Notes: a model not told the origin generated them from the sequence alone. Shown: positions 44,383-57,781, counted from the stretch's first letter. The stretch is DNA of 64,000 bases from an uncultured Candidatus Competibacteraceae bacterium (GCA_903879705.1 CAIRMO010000094.1:1-64000); one strand, 5' to 3'. Numbers and translations are program-made.

Positions 44383-45333
44383 TCAGCGCTGCAATCGCCG
44401 CGCGATCACCGCCATTAGTTCCCCACCAATATCCAGCCCGAACTGCCGGTCCAGTTCCCGGGCGCAGGTCGGGCTGGTGACATTGATCTCGGTCAGATAA
44501 TCGCCGATCACGTCCAAGCCGACGAACCACAGGCCCATTTCTCGCACACGCGGCGCAACCTGGGCGCAAATCCAGCGGTCACGCTCGTTCAGCGGTACGC
44601 CTTCCCCGCGTCCGCCCGCCGCCAGATTAGCCCGGGTCTCGCCCGCCTGAGGAATTCGCGCCAGCGCATACGGAACCGGTTCGCCGTCGATCAGCAAAAT
44701 ACGCTTATCGCCGGCGATCACCTCCGGCACATAGCGTTGCGCCATGCTCAACCGCTGGCCATGCGCGGTGAGGGTTTCCAGAATCACGTTCAGGTTGGGA
44801 TCGTCCGGGCGCAACCGGAACACCGACGCTCCGCCCATCCCATCCAGCGGCTTGACCACCATGTCACGATGTTCGCCCAGAAATGTCTTGAAGCGCGCCG
44901 CGTCCCGGCTCACCAGCGTCGGCGGGCAGCACTGCGGAAACTGTAGCGCGAACAGTTTTTCGTTGGCGTCACGCAGGCTGCGGGGGCGGTTGACAACCAG
45001 CGTCCCGGCCGCCTCCGCCAGTTCCAGCAGGTAGGTGGTGTAAATGTATTCCATATCAAATGGCGGATCCTTACGCATCAGGATGACCGACAATTCCGCC
45101 AGCGGCAGTTCCCGTTCGCCGTGGAAAGCGAACCAATCGTGCTGATCGTCACGGACGCTCAGTCGCCGGGAGCGACCGCATACGGTATTGCCCCGGGCGT
45201 AGAGGTCGGACTGCTCAAAATAGTGCAGCTCCCAACCGCACGCCTGGGCGGCCAGCAACATGGCGAAGGTGGTATCCTTTTTAACAGTAATGGCGGCAAT
45301 GGGATCCATCACCACGCCCAGTTTGATCGTCAT
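44383..45333 (-). CDS. gshB: Glutathione synthetase
   Basis: The ATG at 45333 gives 316 residues, the usual length; a TTG six codons upstream is less likely. This ATP-grasp enzyme joins gamma-glutamylcysteine and glycine. Motifs are LGVVMDPIAAITVKKDTTFAML, MRKDPPFDMEYIYTTYLLE, VVKPLDGMGGASVFR and VGLDVIGDYLTEINVTSPT. It is 15 bases upstream of tonB and divergent from pilI. Confidence 0.97.
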   Translation of the reverse strand: MTIKLGVVMDPIAAITVKKDTTFAMLLAAQACGWELHYFEQSDLYARGNTVCGRSRRLSVRDDQHDWFAFHGERELPLAELSVILMRKDPPFDMEYIYTTYLLELAEAAGTLVVNRPRSLRDANEKLFALQFPQCCPPTLVSRDAARFKTFLGEHRDMVVKPLDGMGGASVFRLRPDDPNLNVILETLTAHGQRLSMAQRYVPEVIAGDKRILLIDGEPVPYALARIPQAGETRANLAAGGRGEGVPLNERDRWICAQVAPRVREMGLWFVGLDVIGDYLTEINVTSPTCARELDRQFGLDIGGELMAVIARRLQR

Positions 45334-45368
45334 GGTCGGTTTATCCGTCAAAATGTCAAAATGATTGT

Positions 45369-45394
45369 ATCGCCGGTTTCAAGCGACCGGCGAT
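45369..45394. promoter_or_regulatory. Inverted repeat in the gshB-pilI divergent region
   Basis: ATCGCCGGT (45369-45377) and ACCGGCGAT (45386-45394) form a perfect 9-bp inverted repeat with an 8-base loop. A direct repeat GTCAAAATGTCAAAATG lies beside it at 45347-45363. The gap between the two divergent genes holds both promoters, so this may be an operator. No promoter could be assigned with confidence. Confidence 0.4.
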
Positions 45395-45599
45395 CAGGAG
45401 CGCGTACCGCCGCGCACGAAACGGATTACAGTTTCCGTCATGGCGTCAGCGCCGTTAGTATGCTAAATAAAGAATTGAAAAACCCGGCCTGATCGAATCA
45501 AGCCAGCGGCCCATGAACAGCATGGCAATCCTCATGCCCATATCATGCCTGTTCCGTGCGGTGGCCGCCCAGTTCCGAATCCCATTAGAGGACTGTCCT

Positions 45600-46172
45600 G
45601 TGGCCGATGCGGCTATCCATACCCCTGCGGCGTCTCTTCTGCAGCATCCCTTTGATATTCTGTTGCAACTCGACCAGCGCATTCGGGAAAAGGCACCGAT
45701 CGCGGCAGCAGGTGCGCAGCTGTCGGAAATTCGTGGACGGCTGGCGCTGCGTCTCGGTTCGTGGAACCTCCTGTTCTCGATGGATGATGTCGCAGAAATT
45801 ATTCCGGTTCCCCGCAGCATCACTCGGGTGCCTGGTGTTAAGCGCTGGCTACTGGGTATCGCCAACCTGCGCGGCCGGGTCATCTCGGTCTCGGACTTGC
45901 GGGACTTGCTGACTGGCCGACCCCTCTCACGGTTGCCGGGCAGCCAGGTCGTCGTGTTGCGAGCCGGCGAATGGGATTATGGCCTGCTGGCGGATGAAAT
46001 CATCGGCATGCGCCACTTCGGACCGCAACACCGGCTGCCCGCGCTGGATGCCGTGGATGCCAGTCTGCGGCCTTATGTACTCGAGGCGTTTCTGAGCGAC
46101 AATCAATACTGGCTGGTTTTCAACAGCACCCGGTTGCTGACTGACCCGGCTTTTTTGAATGCGGCCAACTAA
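45600..46172 (+). CDS. pilI: Twitching-motility CheW-like adaptor PilI
   Basis: The GTG at 45600, after AGAGGA, gives about 190 residues; an ATG at 45513 would add 29 atypical residues. The CheW fold is visible: LALRLGSWNLLFSMDDVAEIIPVP, LLGIANLRGRVISVSDLRDLL and YGLLADEIIGM. In the Chp pathway PilI couples PilJ to ChpA. The usual response-regulator genes pilG and pilH are not present between gshB and this gene. Confidence 0.88.
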   Translation: MADAAIHTPAASLLQHPFDILLQLDQRIREKAPIAAAGAQLSEIRGRLALRLGSWNLLFSMDDVAEIIPVPRSITRVPGVKRWLLGIANLRGRVISVSDLRDLLTGRPLSRLPGSQVVVLRAGEWDYGLLADEIIGMRHFGPQHRLPALDAVDASLRPYVLEAFLSDNQYWLVFNSTRLLTDPAFLNAAN

Positions 46173-46248
46173 AATGTAAACTTTACGGTCAGGGCATTTT
46201 TCAGGCGTTTCCCCGCCGGATGCCGGATTGGGGAGCTATCAGGATCCA

Positions 46249-48333
46249 ATGTTTAACGAGAACCAGAAAATGCGTGATTCACGAGATTATTCGACATCGA
46301 AAGGGGTTTCAGTCACTTATTTAGGGTTGCTGGGCGCGCTGGTGTTGTCCGTCGCGCTGATGGGGATCGCCTTCATTGCGCTGGAACGGCAGGAGAACTA
46401 CAGCAAGACCTACATTGCCCGGTCCGGCGAGTTGCGTCTGCTGTCGTACGCCATTGTGGCCCAGACCCTGGAGGCCGCCCGCGGCAGGGACGCCGCATTT
46501 GCCCAGATCAAGGACAGCCGCGACCGGTTTGACGCGGCGCAAAATGACCTCAAAAACGGCAATTCGACCGGATTGCCGCCCTCGCCGGAGCGGGATCAAC
46601 CGGCGCTGACTGAACTGGACAGCCACTGGAAACCGGTTAGAGCAGACATCGACGCTATTCTGGCCGGACGCGATGCCGCGGTATCGATCAGCGATTTCCA
46701 GCGCCTGCTGAAAGGACCGTTAACCCAGATGGTTGCCTTGTCTGAGGAATTGGCCAAAAGTCTGGCCAATAACCGCATTGATTCCAGGCAGGTTTATTTT
46801 GCCACTAATCAACTGCAACTGGGTCGGCAGATCGACAACGATCTTGAACGCTTGCTGACTGAGGGCGGCTCGGAGGCCGCTACCACCGCCGACCGCCTCG
46901 TGCGCAATGTTAATCAGTTTGGTAAGGTTCTTAAAGGAATGCGCGAGAGCGATTCCAAGATGGGCATCGATCGCGTCACCATATCCGACAGCGCCGGCAA
47001 GCTGGCTGATCTGGCCGAGTTGTTCAAATCGCTCGAGGCCGAAACGACGCATATCGTTGAAAAGGCCCCGGAACTGATTAAAGTTCAGAATGCTGCCCAA
47101 GGCGTAGTGGATAAAGCCGCTGCGTTGCAAAAAGCCACTCGCCAACTGCTTGAACATTATGTCCTGACGGCGGGTGACTACCGGGTTTTCGGTTTATTGC
47201 TCAGCTATCACGTCCTTTATGGGTTGGGCTTTATGACGCTGACGCTGCTGGGGGTGCTGTTTTATGTTCAGAATCGGGAAAGCCGGCAGCAGATCGTCAA
47301 TGCCGAGCAGCGTAAACAGGAAACTGAGGAGCAGAACCGCCGTAATCAGGATGCCATTTTGCGACTGCTCGATGAACTCGGCAATTTGGCTGAAGGCGAC
47401 CTGACCGTGCAGGCCAGTGTCACCGAAGACATCACTGGCGCTATCGCTGATTCGGTGAATTACGCGATTGAAGCGTTGCGTGACTTGGTGTCGACCATCA
47501 ACAGCACCTCCGGGCTGGTAGCCGCCGCCGTGCAGGAGACCAGCGCCATCGCGGACCGGCTTGCCAAGTCCAGCGAAATCCAGTCCCGCCAGATCGAAAA
47601 TGCCAGTGCTACCGTCATGCAGATGGCTCAATCCATGGATGAGGTGTCAGCCAAGACCTCCGCGTCCGCTGAAGTCGCTGAAAAATCAGTCGGCATTGCT
47701 CACGAGGGTGGCGACCGGGTGCGACGCACCATCCACGGCATGAACGCTATCCGCGAACATATCCAGGACACCTCCAAGCGCATTAAGCGGTTAGGCGAAT
47801 CCTCACAGGAAATCGGCGACATTGTGGCCCTGATCAACGACATCGCTGACCAGACCAATATTTTGGCGCTGAACGCGGCGATTCAGGCCTCGGCGGCGGG
47901 CGATGCTGGACGCGGCTTCGCGGTGGTCGCCGACGAGGTGCAGCGCTTGGCCGAACGCTCCAGCAATGCAACCAAGCGGATCGAGCAACTGGTCAAGACC
48001 ATTCAGGCCGACACCAACGAAGCGATCATCTCCATGGAAAAAAGCACCTCCGAGGTGGTCGGCGGTTCGGGTCTGGCGGAAAAGGCCGGCGAGGCGCTGG
48101 AAGAAATCGAGAAGGTATCCGCCAAACTGGCCGAATTGATCGACGAGATCTCCAAATCGGCCGGGCAGGTGTCGGAAATGGCTTCGCGGGTGTCGTCTGC
48201 CATGATTTCCATCAACGAGATCACTGGCCAGACCGCCGAAAGTAGCGTGGCGACCGCTTCCGCGATTGGCAAACTGAATCAACTGGCGCAGGAATTACGG
48301 CAATCAGTTGCCGGCTTCCGGCTGCCGGATTGA
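46249..48333 (+). CDS. pilJ: Type IV pilus chemoreceptor PilJ
   Basis: The ATG at 46249 (AGGA four bases before it) gives 694 residues. TM1 is [23 protein letters not shown], and a two-module PilJ-type helical periplasmic domain reaches to about residue 310. TM2 is [22 protein letters not shown] and a signalling hairpin follow, with tip [30 protein letters not shown], where the [12 protein letters not shown] variant is typical of PilJ. It ends SVAGFRLPD with no pentapeptide. It senses surface contact or pilin and signals through PilI to ChpA. Confidence 0.95.
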   Translation: MFNENQKMRDSRDYSTSKGVSVTYLGLLGALVLSVALMGIAFIALERQENYSKTYIARSGELRLLSYAIVAQTLEAARGRDAAFAQIKDSRDRFDAAQNDLKNGNSTGLPPSPERDQPALTELDSHWKPVRADIDAILAGRDAAVSISDFQRLLKGPLTQMVALSEELAKSLANNRIDSRQVYFATNQLQLGRQIDNDLERLLTEGGSEAATTADRLVRNVNQFGKVLKGMRESDSKMGIDRVTISDSAGKLADLAELFKSLEAETTHIVEKAPELIKVQNAAQGVVDKAAALQKATRQLLEHYVLTAGDYRVFGLLLSYHVLYGLGFMTLTLLGVLFYVQNRESRQQIVNAEQRKQETEEQNRRNQDAILRLLDELGNLAEGDLTVQASVTEDITGAIADSVNYAIEALRDLVSTINSTSGLVAAAVQETSAIADRLAKSSEIQSRQIENASATVMQMAQSMDEVSAKTSASAEVAEKSVGIAHEGGDRVRRTIHGMNAIREHIQDTSKRIKRLGESSQEIGDIVALINDIADQTNILALNAAIQASAAGDAGRGFAVVADEVQRLAERSSNATKRIEQLVKTIQADTNEAIISMEKSTSEVVGGSGLAEKAGEALEEIEKVSAKLAELIDEISKSAGQVSEMASRVSSAMISINEITGQTAESSVATASAIGKLNQLAQELRQSVAGFRLPD

Positions 48334-48430
48334 ATCGGTGCGCGCTGAGACGGGCTGTGTACCGTGATTCCGACTAGCCCGTTTCCGTGCGGCAACGGCC
48401 CGTCAGACCGGTCGCCCGTGCCGAGGTAGC

Positions 48431-51400
48431 ATGATGATTTCGCGGCGTGTCGCGGATAACCCATTAGTTGCCCTCAAGGATGATCTGCTGCTCGCCCTGC
48501 GGCGAATTCAGCTCGACCTGGACGACTATCGCGACCATCCCGCTGAGATCGGGCCGCTGGAAACCATGGTGGACGCCATTGATCAAGTCCGCGTACCCCT
48601 GGCGGTGCTGGATCATCAGCAGGCAGTGGCGCTTTTGGATGTGATGCGCGAGACCGCGCTGGCGCTCACCAGAGGCGAGCTGCAATCACTGGATATCACC
48701 GTGCTGCAGCGAGCTGCCGATCAGTTGACCGGCTATCTGGGCGCGTGTCTGTCGCCGGGCAACCGCCGCCGGCCAGATGCCGAATTATCCAGGGCTGCGG
48801 AGGCCTTGCGGCGTGCGCGCCGCCAAAGTGGCGTGGCCACTACGGGCGACACGGTTCAAGCCGCGGCGGAAGAATCCACCATGGGGTCGCATGCGATCAT
48901 GGAGGTCCTACGGCGGCTCCAGCAGGCCATCGTTCGGCTGGAACCGGCGGCCGACCAGCCCCAGCCTTGGGAGGTGTTGCGCAATGATTTGCGAATTCTG
49001 TACTGGATGCTGGCTGAACGAGACTGCTCCCGCCCCGCGTATGCCATCGGCCGGCTGGATCGGATTGTGGAGGCGCTGGCCGCTGGCGCCGCTGAATCCT
49101 ACGGATCATTGGTCAGTGGGGTCTGTGCCGAGATTCTGGCTCAACTCAGCTATGGCCTGGAGTCGGCGGAGGGTGGCTTACCGTCATCGATGGTTTTGCG
49201 CCGGACCGAAGACCATCTGGCGCAATTGGATATGCTCCTCAATATGTCGGCCCTGACGGAAACCGCGATCGCCGCAGCGCTGGTCAAGCCACCGTCCACC
49301 CCACCCACGCCGCTTGCCGTAATGTCTGATTTTGGGTTGAATCTTTCTGAAGGGCCGGCCCCGGCATCGCTGATGCCAAAGCCGGAGGCGAAGCACCGGG
49401 AATCCACGTCGGCGACCTGGGATGAAACCAGCACTTTTGACTGGCCGGAACTGAACATCCAATGGCCGGAGCCGGAACCCGCCGCCGTGCCGGTTTCCAG
49501 TGTTGAATCGGCAGTGTCCATTGCCGAAATCGCCCCGGAGTTGGGGCTGGAACCGGGCACGCTCGATGGAGATGAAATGGCGATCGCTGCCCGGCTGATC
49601 CCTTTGATCGGGTTAGTGGACGCCGATCCGGAATTCGTGGAAGTGTTTATTGAGGAAGCGCGCGATGTGTTGGCCACGGTTCGGGAACAGTTGGGCCTCT
49701 GGCGCGCGGATCTGACTGATCGCACGGCGCTCACGACCATCCGTCGAGCTTTTCATACCCTCAAGGGTAGTGGCCGGATGGTCGGTGCAACCGTCATTGG
49801 TGATTTCGCGTGGGAATTTGAAAGCCTGCTTAACCAGGTGCTGGAGGGTAGTTTGGCCGCCTGTCCGGCGATTGCCGACACAATGGCGGCGGCAGTAGCG
49901 GGTTTGGCTCCGCTGGTCGGCGAGACGCCGCTGCGGGGAGGGGAGCTGGAAGCGCTGCCGGCGCTGGTCGCCCAGGCACGGGCACTGCTACAGGCGGGGC
50001 CGAAATCAGAACCAGAATCAGCGCCGGCGAAGTCGCCGCGTCCTACCCTGGCAGTTGCGCCAGGCATTGACCCGGAGTTTGTCGAAGTTTTTCTCGAGGA
50101 AGCGCACGGCGAGTTGGTTACCATCCAGGCACAACAAGCGCTCTGGCGGAAAAATCTGGCCGATCGTCAAGCGATGACCGTCATTCGCCGGGCGTTTCAC
50201 ACCCTCAAGGGCAGCGGCCGGGTGGTTGGCGCGACGGTGATTGGCGATTTCGCCTGGTATTTTGAAAATCTGCTGAACCAGGCTTTGAACGGCGCGCTGG
50301 CCGCTTCGCTGTCCATGGTCGATTTGGTCGAAGAAGCCGCTCTGGCCTTGGAACCACTGCTCGGGGTCGCTCCGGTGGTGGCGGATGAAACCCTGGACAT
50401 TCTGGCGCAACTAACGGCCCGGGTTGATGAATTGTTGCAAGCAGCGCCAGCCCACGGCATCCCGGTTTCGCTCGAACCGCTTAAAATGCTCGAGCATGTC
50501 GCATTACCATTGGCAGAAACCGGTCCGCCGGCGGATCTTGCGCCAGCCGAACGCTTAGTGGTCGACCCGGAACTGGTGCAGGTTTTCCAGTACGAAGCCG
50601 CCGAAATTCTGGATGCCAGCGACGCCATCCTGCAACAACTGCGCACCGATCCAGACAATACCGGGTTGTTGAATGATTTGCGCCGGGGCATGCATACCCT
50701 CAAGGGTAGTTCACGCATGACCGGCATTATGGTGGTTGGCGATCTGGCCCATGCCGCCGAATCAGTGCTGGATGCGCTGGGTAAGAGTACCGGTCAGGCG
50801 ACCTCAACGGTACTGGACACTCTACAAAATACCCTGGATCACCTGAACCGGATGCTGGCGAAAGCGGCTGGGGGGATCAGTCCCCCGGCGGCGATCGAGC
50901 TGATCGGCGAACTGCATCGGTTAGCGGATACGATCGTTAAGGGTGAACCACAGGGAGCCTTGCCACCCACACCGTCGATGGCGGGGAAACCGGTGGCGGT
51001 GGCGCTGCCTCCGGAACCTCGTTCATTCCGGGCCATGACCGAACTGGATCAGGAGCTGGCGCAGATTTTCCAGACCGAGGCGTCAGAAATTCTCGATTCC
51101 AGCGATGTGATTTTGCAACGGCTGCGCAGCGATCCGGACAATGTTGAATTACTCAATGATCTGCGTCGGGAAATGCATACCCTTAAGGGCAGCTCGCGGA
51201 TGGCCGGGTTCATGGTGGTTGGCGATCTGGCCCATGCCGCTGAATCGGTGCTGGATGCACTCAGCAAGGAAACCCTGAAGGTCTCACCGCAGGTATTGGA
51301 GCCCGTCCAGCGGACGCTGGATCGGTTGCATCAACTCCTGGCGGGATTGCGCGACGGGATCCAGCCGTCAGCGCAGCAGGATTTGATTAATGTTCTGCAT

Positions 51401-53377
51401 GGGCTGATCAGCGGTAAGCCGGTAGAACCCATTCAGTCGCCGGTCGTGCCGACCACGCTGGCGGTGGTGCCGGTGGCAAAGCCGGGCGAACGTTTGGCGG
51501 GGAAACCAGCGCCCGCCGGGGTGCCCACCGACGCCATCCGCGTCAGCGCTGCGCTGCTCAATACCCTGGTCAACCAGATGGGGGAAAGCAGCATCTTCCG
51601 CGCCCGCATCGGTCAGGGCGTCAGTTCGATGGGTGAGAATCTCAGTGACATGGAGCAGACCATCGCCCGGTTGCGTCGGCACGTCAATCATCTTGCCACT
51701 CAGGCCGAAGCCCGGATCCAGTCCCGGCATGATCAAGGCCCCAAGGGCCACCAACTGGATTTTGATCCTCTGGAGCTGGATCGCTTCACTGAATTGCAAC
51801 AGCTCAGCCGGTCGCTGATGGAGATCGCCGAAGACCTGGGCAGCGTCGGCAATGCCTTGGGCGAGCATACCCGCGACATCACCACGCTGCTTGACCAGCA
51901 GGGGAAGGTCAACAAGGAAATCCAGCAGGGGTTGATGCGCACGGGCATGGTGCGTTTTGGCAGCATCATTCCACGGTTGCGGCGGGTGGTGCGGCAGGCA
52001 TCCCAGGATATGGGCAAACGGGCCGAGTTGCTGGTTGACGGCGAGGCAGCGGAGGTTGACCGCACGGTATTGGAAAACATGGTCGCGCCGCTTGAACATA
52101 TGCTGCGCAACTCGCTGGCGCATGGGATTGAACTGCCAGAGCAACGCCGGGCGACCGGCAAGCCGGACATCGGCACTATCACCCTCAGCCTGCGTCGGGA
52201 AGGCGCGGAGCTGGTGCTGGAGCTGAACGATGACGGCGCAGGGATCGATTTTGCCGCGATCCGGGTTAAGGGCGAGGAAAAAGGACTCCTGCTGCCGGGG
52301 CAGCCCGCCACCAAGGATGAACTGATTGGGTTGTTGCTGCGCCCCGGCTTTTCCACCGCCAGCGCGGTCACTCAAGTGTCCGGACGTGGCGTTGGCATGG
52401 ATGTGGTGAATGAAGCGATTCGATCCATGCGCGGGGCGTTGTTGATCCAGAGCGAATCTGGACGGGGGACTCATTTCATCGTGCGGTTGCCGTTCTCGCT
52501 GGCGGTCACTCAGGCGCTGCTGGTCCAGTCTGGCGATGCCACCTTCGCGATTCCTCTGTTGAGCATTGAGCGGGTGACGCGGATCAAGGAAACCGAATTT
52601 AAAGCCTACCTGTCTGGCGAGCAAGTTCAGTATCAATATGGCAATCGGAACTACCCGATTCACAGCCTGGGTATTCTGGTCGGCGGCGAGCATGTCCTGC
52701 CCTTCGATGAAGCTAAGGATCGCCGGCCGCCGACCCTGCTGTTTTGCAGCGCAGAAGCCAGTGCCGCCTTGCAGGTCGATGCGGTGCAAAGCAACCAGGA
52801 AATTATTGTCAAACCGGTCGGCCCCCAGTTCAACGGAGTACCGGGCATTTCCGGAGCGACAGTGCTGGGCGATGGCCGGGTCGTGGTGGTGCTGGAACTG
52901 GCGGCGCTGGTACGCAATATCGGTTCGCAACGGCAGAAGCAGACCGAAAGCCGGGCGCTCCGGGCGGCGCGCCAGGAAACTCGGCAAGAGAAGCTCACCA
53001 TTATGGTCATTGACGACTCGATCACCATGCGCAGGGTCACCGCGCGCATTCTGGAGCGTCACAATATCCAGGCGATCACCGCCAAGGATGGTCTGGATGC
53101 GGTCGCCATGCTGCAAACCCATGTACCTGATCTGGCGATTCTCGACATCGAAATGCCGCGCATGGACGGGTTCGAAGTGGTCGCTCATGTTCGCAATCAG
53201 CCGTCTCTACGCCACTTGCCGATTATCATGGTGACCTCGCGCGGCGGCGAGAAGCATCGCGAGCGGGCCATAAAACTCGGTGTCAACGACTATCTGACCA
53301 AGCCTTATCAGGAAGAACAGTTGATGCTGTCGATTCGCAAGATTCTGGGCGAACGGGCTTTGGAACTGATTACCTGA
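48431..53377 (+). CDS. chpA: Chp-pathway CheA-like kinase ChpA (four HPt domains)
   Basis: The 1648-residue hybrid kinase regulates type IV pilus extension. Four HPt domains have the phospho-His at about 442, 590, 755 and 916, all in the pattern FHTLKGS or MHTLKGS. Dimerisation and HATPase regions follow (VDRTVLENMVAPLEHMLRNSLAHGIE, RGVGMDVVNEAI), then a CheW-like domain (VQSGDATFAIPLLSIERV) and a receiver with Asp1572 (ILDIEMPRMDG). The HPt domains fall into two near-duplicate pairs. Pseudomonas ChpA has more phosphotransfer domains and is about 2,470 residues, so this is a shortened form. The start ATG follows GAGGT. Confidence 0.95.
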   Translation: MMISRRVADNPLVALKDDLLLALRRIQLDLDDYRDHPAEIGPLETMVDAIDQVRVPLAVLDHQQAVALLDVMRETALALTRGELQSLDITVLQRAADQLTGYLGACLSPGNRRRPDAELSRAAEALRRARRQSGVATTGDTVQAAAEESTMGSHAIMEVLRRLQQAIVRLEPAADQPQPWEVLRNDLRILYWMLAERDCSRPAYAIGRLDRIVEALAAGAAESYGSLVSGVCAEILAQLSYGLESAEGGLPSSMVLRRTEDHLAQLDMLLNMSALTETAIAAALVKPPSTPPTPLAVMSDFGLNLSEGPAPASLMPKPEAKHRESTSATWDETSTFDWPELNIQWPEPEPAAVPVSSVESAVSIAEIAPELGLEPGTLDGDEMAIAARLIPLIGLVDADPEFVEVFIEEARDVLATVREQLGLWRADLTDRTALTTIRRAFHTLKGSGRMVGATVIGDFAWEFESLLNQVLEGSLAACPAIADTMAAAVAGLAPLVGETPLRGGELEALPALVAQARALLQAGPKSEPESAPAKSPRPTLAVAPGIDPEFVEVFLEEAHGELVTIQAQQALWRKNLADRQAMTVIRRAFHTLKGSGRVVGATVIGDFAWYFENLLNQALNGALAASLSMVDLVEEAALALEPLLGVAPVVADETLDILAQLTARVDELLQAAPAHGIPVSLEPLKMLEHVALPLAETGPPADLAPAERLVVDPELVQVFQYEAAEILDASDAILQQLRTDPDNTGLLNDLRRGMHTLKGSSRMTGIMVVGDLAHAAESVLDALGKSTGQATSTVLDTLQNTLDHLNRMLAKAAGGISPPAAIELIGELHRLADTIVKGEPQGALPPTPSMAGKPVAVALPPEPRSFRAMTELDQELAQIFQTEASEILDSSDVILQRLRSDPDNVELLNDLRREMHTLKGSSRMAGFMVVGDLAHAAESVLDALSKETLKVSPQVLEPVQRTLDRLHQLLAGLRDGIQPSAQQDLINVLHGLISGKPVEPIQSPVVPTTLAVVPVAKPGERLAGKPAPAGVPTDAIRVSAALLNTLVNQMGESSIFRARIGQGVSSMGENLSDMEQTIARLRRHVNHLATQAEARIQSRHDQGPKGHQLDFDPLELDRFTELQQLSRSLMEIAEDLGSVGNALGEHTRDITTLLDQQGKVNKEIQQGLMRTGMVRFGSIIPRLRRVVRQASQDMGKRAELLVDGEAAEVDRTVLENMVAPLEHMLRNSLAHGIELPEQRRATGKPDIGTITLSLRREGAELVLELNDDGAGIDFAAIRVKGEEKGLLLPGQPATKDELIGLLLRPGFSTASAVTQVSGRGVGMDVVNEAIRSMRGALLIQSESGRGTHFIVRLPFSLAVTQALLVQSGDATFAIPLLSIERVTRIKETEFKAYLSGEQVQYQYGNRNYPIHSLGILVGGEHVLPFDEAKDRRPPTLLFCSAEASAALQVDAVQSNQEIIVKPVGPQFNGVPGISGATVLGDGRVVVVLELAALVRNIGSQRQKQTESRALRAARQETRQEKLTIMVIDDSITMRRVTARILERHNIQAITAKDGLDAVAMLQTHVPDLAILDIEMPRMDGFEVVAHVRNQPSLRHLPIIMVTSRGGEKHRERAIKLGVNDYLTKPYQEEQLMLSIRKILGERALELIT

Positions 53378-53404
53378 TGCCGGACACTGGACCCCTGATA
53401 TTCC

Positions 53405-53878
53405 ATGGAAACCTCCGCTAATCTCCGCTGCCTGCTGATCACGGTGCAGGGTGGACAAATTATTCTGCCCAACAGCCTGGTCGTCGAAGTGCTGCCTTAC
53501 GCCTCCCCGCTGCGAATCGAAACAGCGCCGCACTGGGTGGTGGGAGCGATGCTGTGGCGTAATCTGACCACGCCGCTAATCAGTCTGGGACGGCTGATCT
53601 TCCGGGTGGCTCCCGCCGCTGATCTTAATTCCCGCATTATCATCGCCCATACCCTGGGTGCCGATTCCAAGCTGCCACACTTTGGCATTCTTGGCACTGC
53701 TGCCCCGCGCCCACTCAATTTACAGCGTCATGAGATTGCGCCAGACCCCAATACACCCCAAACCGAACGCAACCGGCCGGGCATTCTCAGTTGGGCGCAC
53801 TATCAGGATCAACCGGTCATCATCCCGGATATAGAAACGATTGAAGCCGTATTGCAGCCGCTGGTGCGTCAGGTCTGA
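53405..53878 (+). CDS. chpC: CheW-like protein ChpC
   Basis: A 157-residue CheW-type domain (IILPNSLVVEVLPYASPLRIE, WVVGAMLWRNLTTPLISLGRLIF) located 27 bases after chpA. In Pseudomonas, chpC encodes the second CheW of the Chp pathway, linking further receptors to ChpA; chpB lies between chpA and chpC there but is absent here. The N-terminal strand pattern is normal and the C-terminus is short. Confidence 0.85.
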   Translation: METSANLRCLLITVQGGQIILPNSLVVEVLPYASPLRIETAPHWVVGAMLWRNLTTPLISLGRLIFRVAPAADLNSRIIIAHTLGADSKLPHFGILGTAAPRPLNLQRHEIAPDPNTPQTERNRPGILSWAHYQDQPVIIPDIETIEAVLQPLVRQV

Positions 53879-54297
53879 TCGATGTGATCTTCAACGGCGC
53901 GGCTAACCGCAAGTCCGTTGGGCAGGTGTCTATCGAGCGGGTGTCCGACAACAGCGCTGGCCGACTGGATGGGCTGTGGGCCGTGGGCGGGCTATGCCGA
54001 AATCGCCATTAAGCGGCTGGTCGGGCGAGACAGCTCATCGGGCTACTTTCTGAATGGAACCCGTTGCCGCCGGCATTTCCAGGTACAAGGAGCGCCGGCG
54101 CAACACCGAAACTGGTATTCGCCACACTCGCGAAAATCTTGGCGGGGGATTTCTTTAGCTTGAATGTTGGCCTGATGGGTGTGGTTTGTGAAACAGCAGG
54201 AATTTGAGTATAAACGGCGGCATTCAACCTCCAGCGCAGCAGCGCGGGGATCACGTTTTAGCATCGTCATCACGATGTCATCCGGGGCTTTCGATTC
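53879..54297. other. Gap between chpC and zipA with no assignable feature
   Basis: This 419-bp stretch holds only short open frames with poor codon composition, such as 53918-54163 on the plus strand. I see no tRNA, strong hairpin or clear promoter. It probably contains the zipA promoter and the end of the chp operon. Confidence 0.6.
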
Positions 54298-57169
<2,872 letters not shown>

Positions 57170-57226
57170 GCCGTCGATTTTTCAATCATGTCGGGACAAG
57201 GAACTGCTCCCGACGTACTCGATCGA

Positions 57227-57751
57227 TTACGGACGGCGGCTGGATTCGCTGAAAGGAGTGGCAGCGGGAAGATCAGTCACACGCGATGCCAGCCGCACCA
57301 GATCGCCCGCCATGCTGCTGGCGCTGACCTGATTGTTGGCATGCAACATACAAATCAGGTCCGCCTCGCCCCGGGTGAGACCGCACAACTCCACGATCTC
57401 ATCAGCACCCGCACCCTGCAACGCCAGCTTGGTGGCAATCTTGAAGGACTTCTGTTCCGGATCCCGATTCAGCGGCAAACCCTCCTGTCCCGCCTGTTCC
57501 CGGAGTTGCCCAATCTGCACCTCCAGTTTCAGCAACCGTTCGCCCATTGCCGCCAGCGCCAGCATGACCCCTTTCAAATCCTGATGCAGATTAGGCATCT
57601 CTTCCCGCCCCACTTCCCGCCCCACTTCCCGCCCCACTTCCTGGACCGGTCCGCTGGACCAGCGGGCGATCATAAAACCAAGCCCAATCAATAGCGCGTT
57701 ACCGGCCAGCAGGGCAAGAGTAGCCGTGGCGTGTAATAAAAGGTCATGCAT
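57227..57751 (-). CDS. DUF2802 protein of the flagellar cluster
   Basis: A 174-residue protein with one N-terminal membrane segment (LALLAGNALLIGLGFMIA), then a coiled coil and a small C-terminal helical domain (ATKLALQGAGADEIVELCGLTRGEADLICMLH). This is the DUF2802 pattern, whose Pseudomonas member (PA1465) lies at the end of the flagellar chemotaxis cluster. A short linker contains repeated EVGR. Function is unknown. It lies 30 bases downstream of motD and convergent with ligA. Confidence 0.8.
   Translation of the reverse strand: MHDLLLHATATLALLAGNALLIGLGFMIARWSSGPVQEVGREVGREVGREEMPNLHQDLKGVMLALAAMGERLLKLEVQIGQLREQAGQEGLPLNRDPEQKSFKIATKLALQGAGADEIVELCGLTRGEADLICMLHANNQVSASSMAGDLVRLASRVTDLPAATPFSESSRRP
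57601..57641. repeat. 12-bp tandem repeat within the DUF2802 gene
   Basis: Three perfect copies of CTTCCCGCCCCA (57601-57636) plus a partial copy encode repeated Glu-Val-Gly-Arg units in the linker after the membrane segment. Copy number changes would be in frame. Confidence 0.85.
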
Positions 57752-57781
57752 GGCTTAACCCTTGGCGACTGATGGAAACCA

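Noticed and set aside
51368-53188. 606-residue open frame on the minus strand opposite chpA
   Set aside because: It lies wholly antisense to the conserved kinase, HATPase and receiver regions of ChpA, is rich in His, Gln and Arg, and shows no recognisable domain. It arises from codon bias in a GC-rich gene.
53918-54163. 81-residue open frame between chpC and zipA
   Set aside because: Codon use and composition look non-coding and no ribosome site precedes it.
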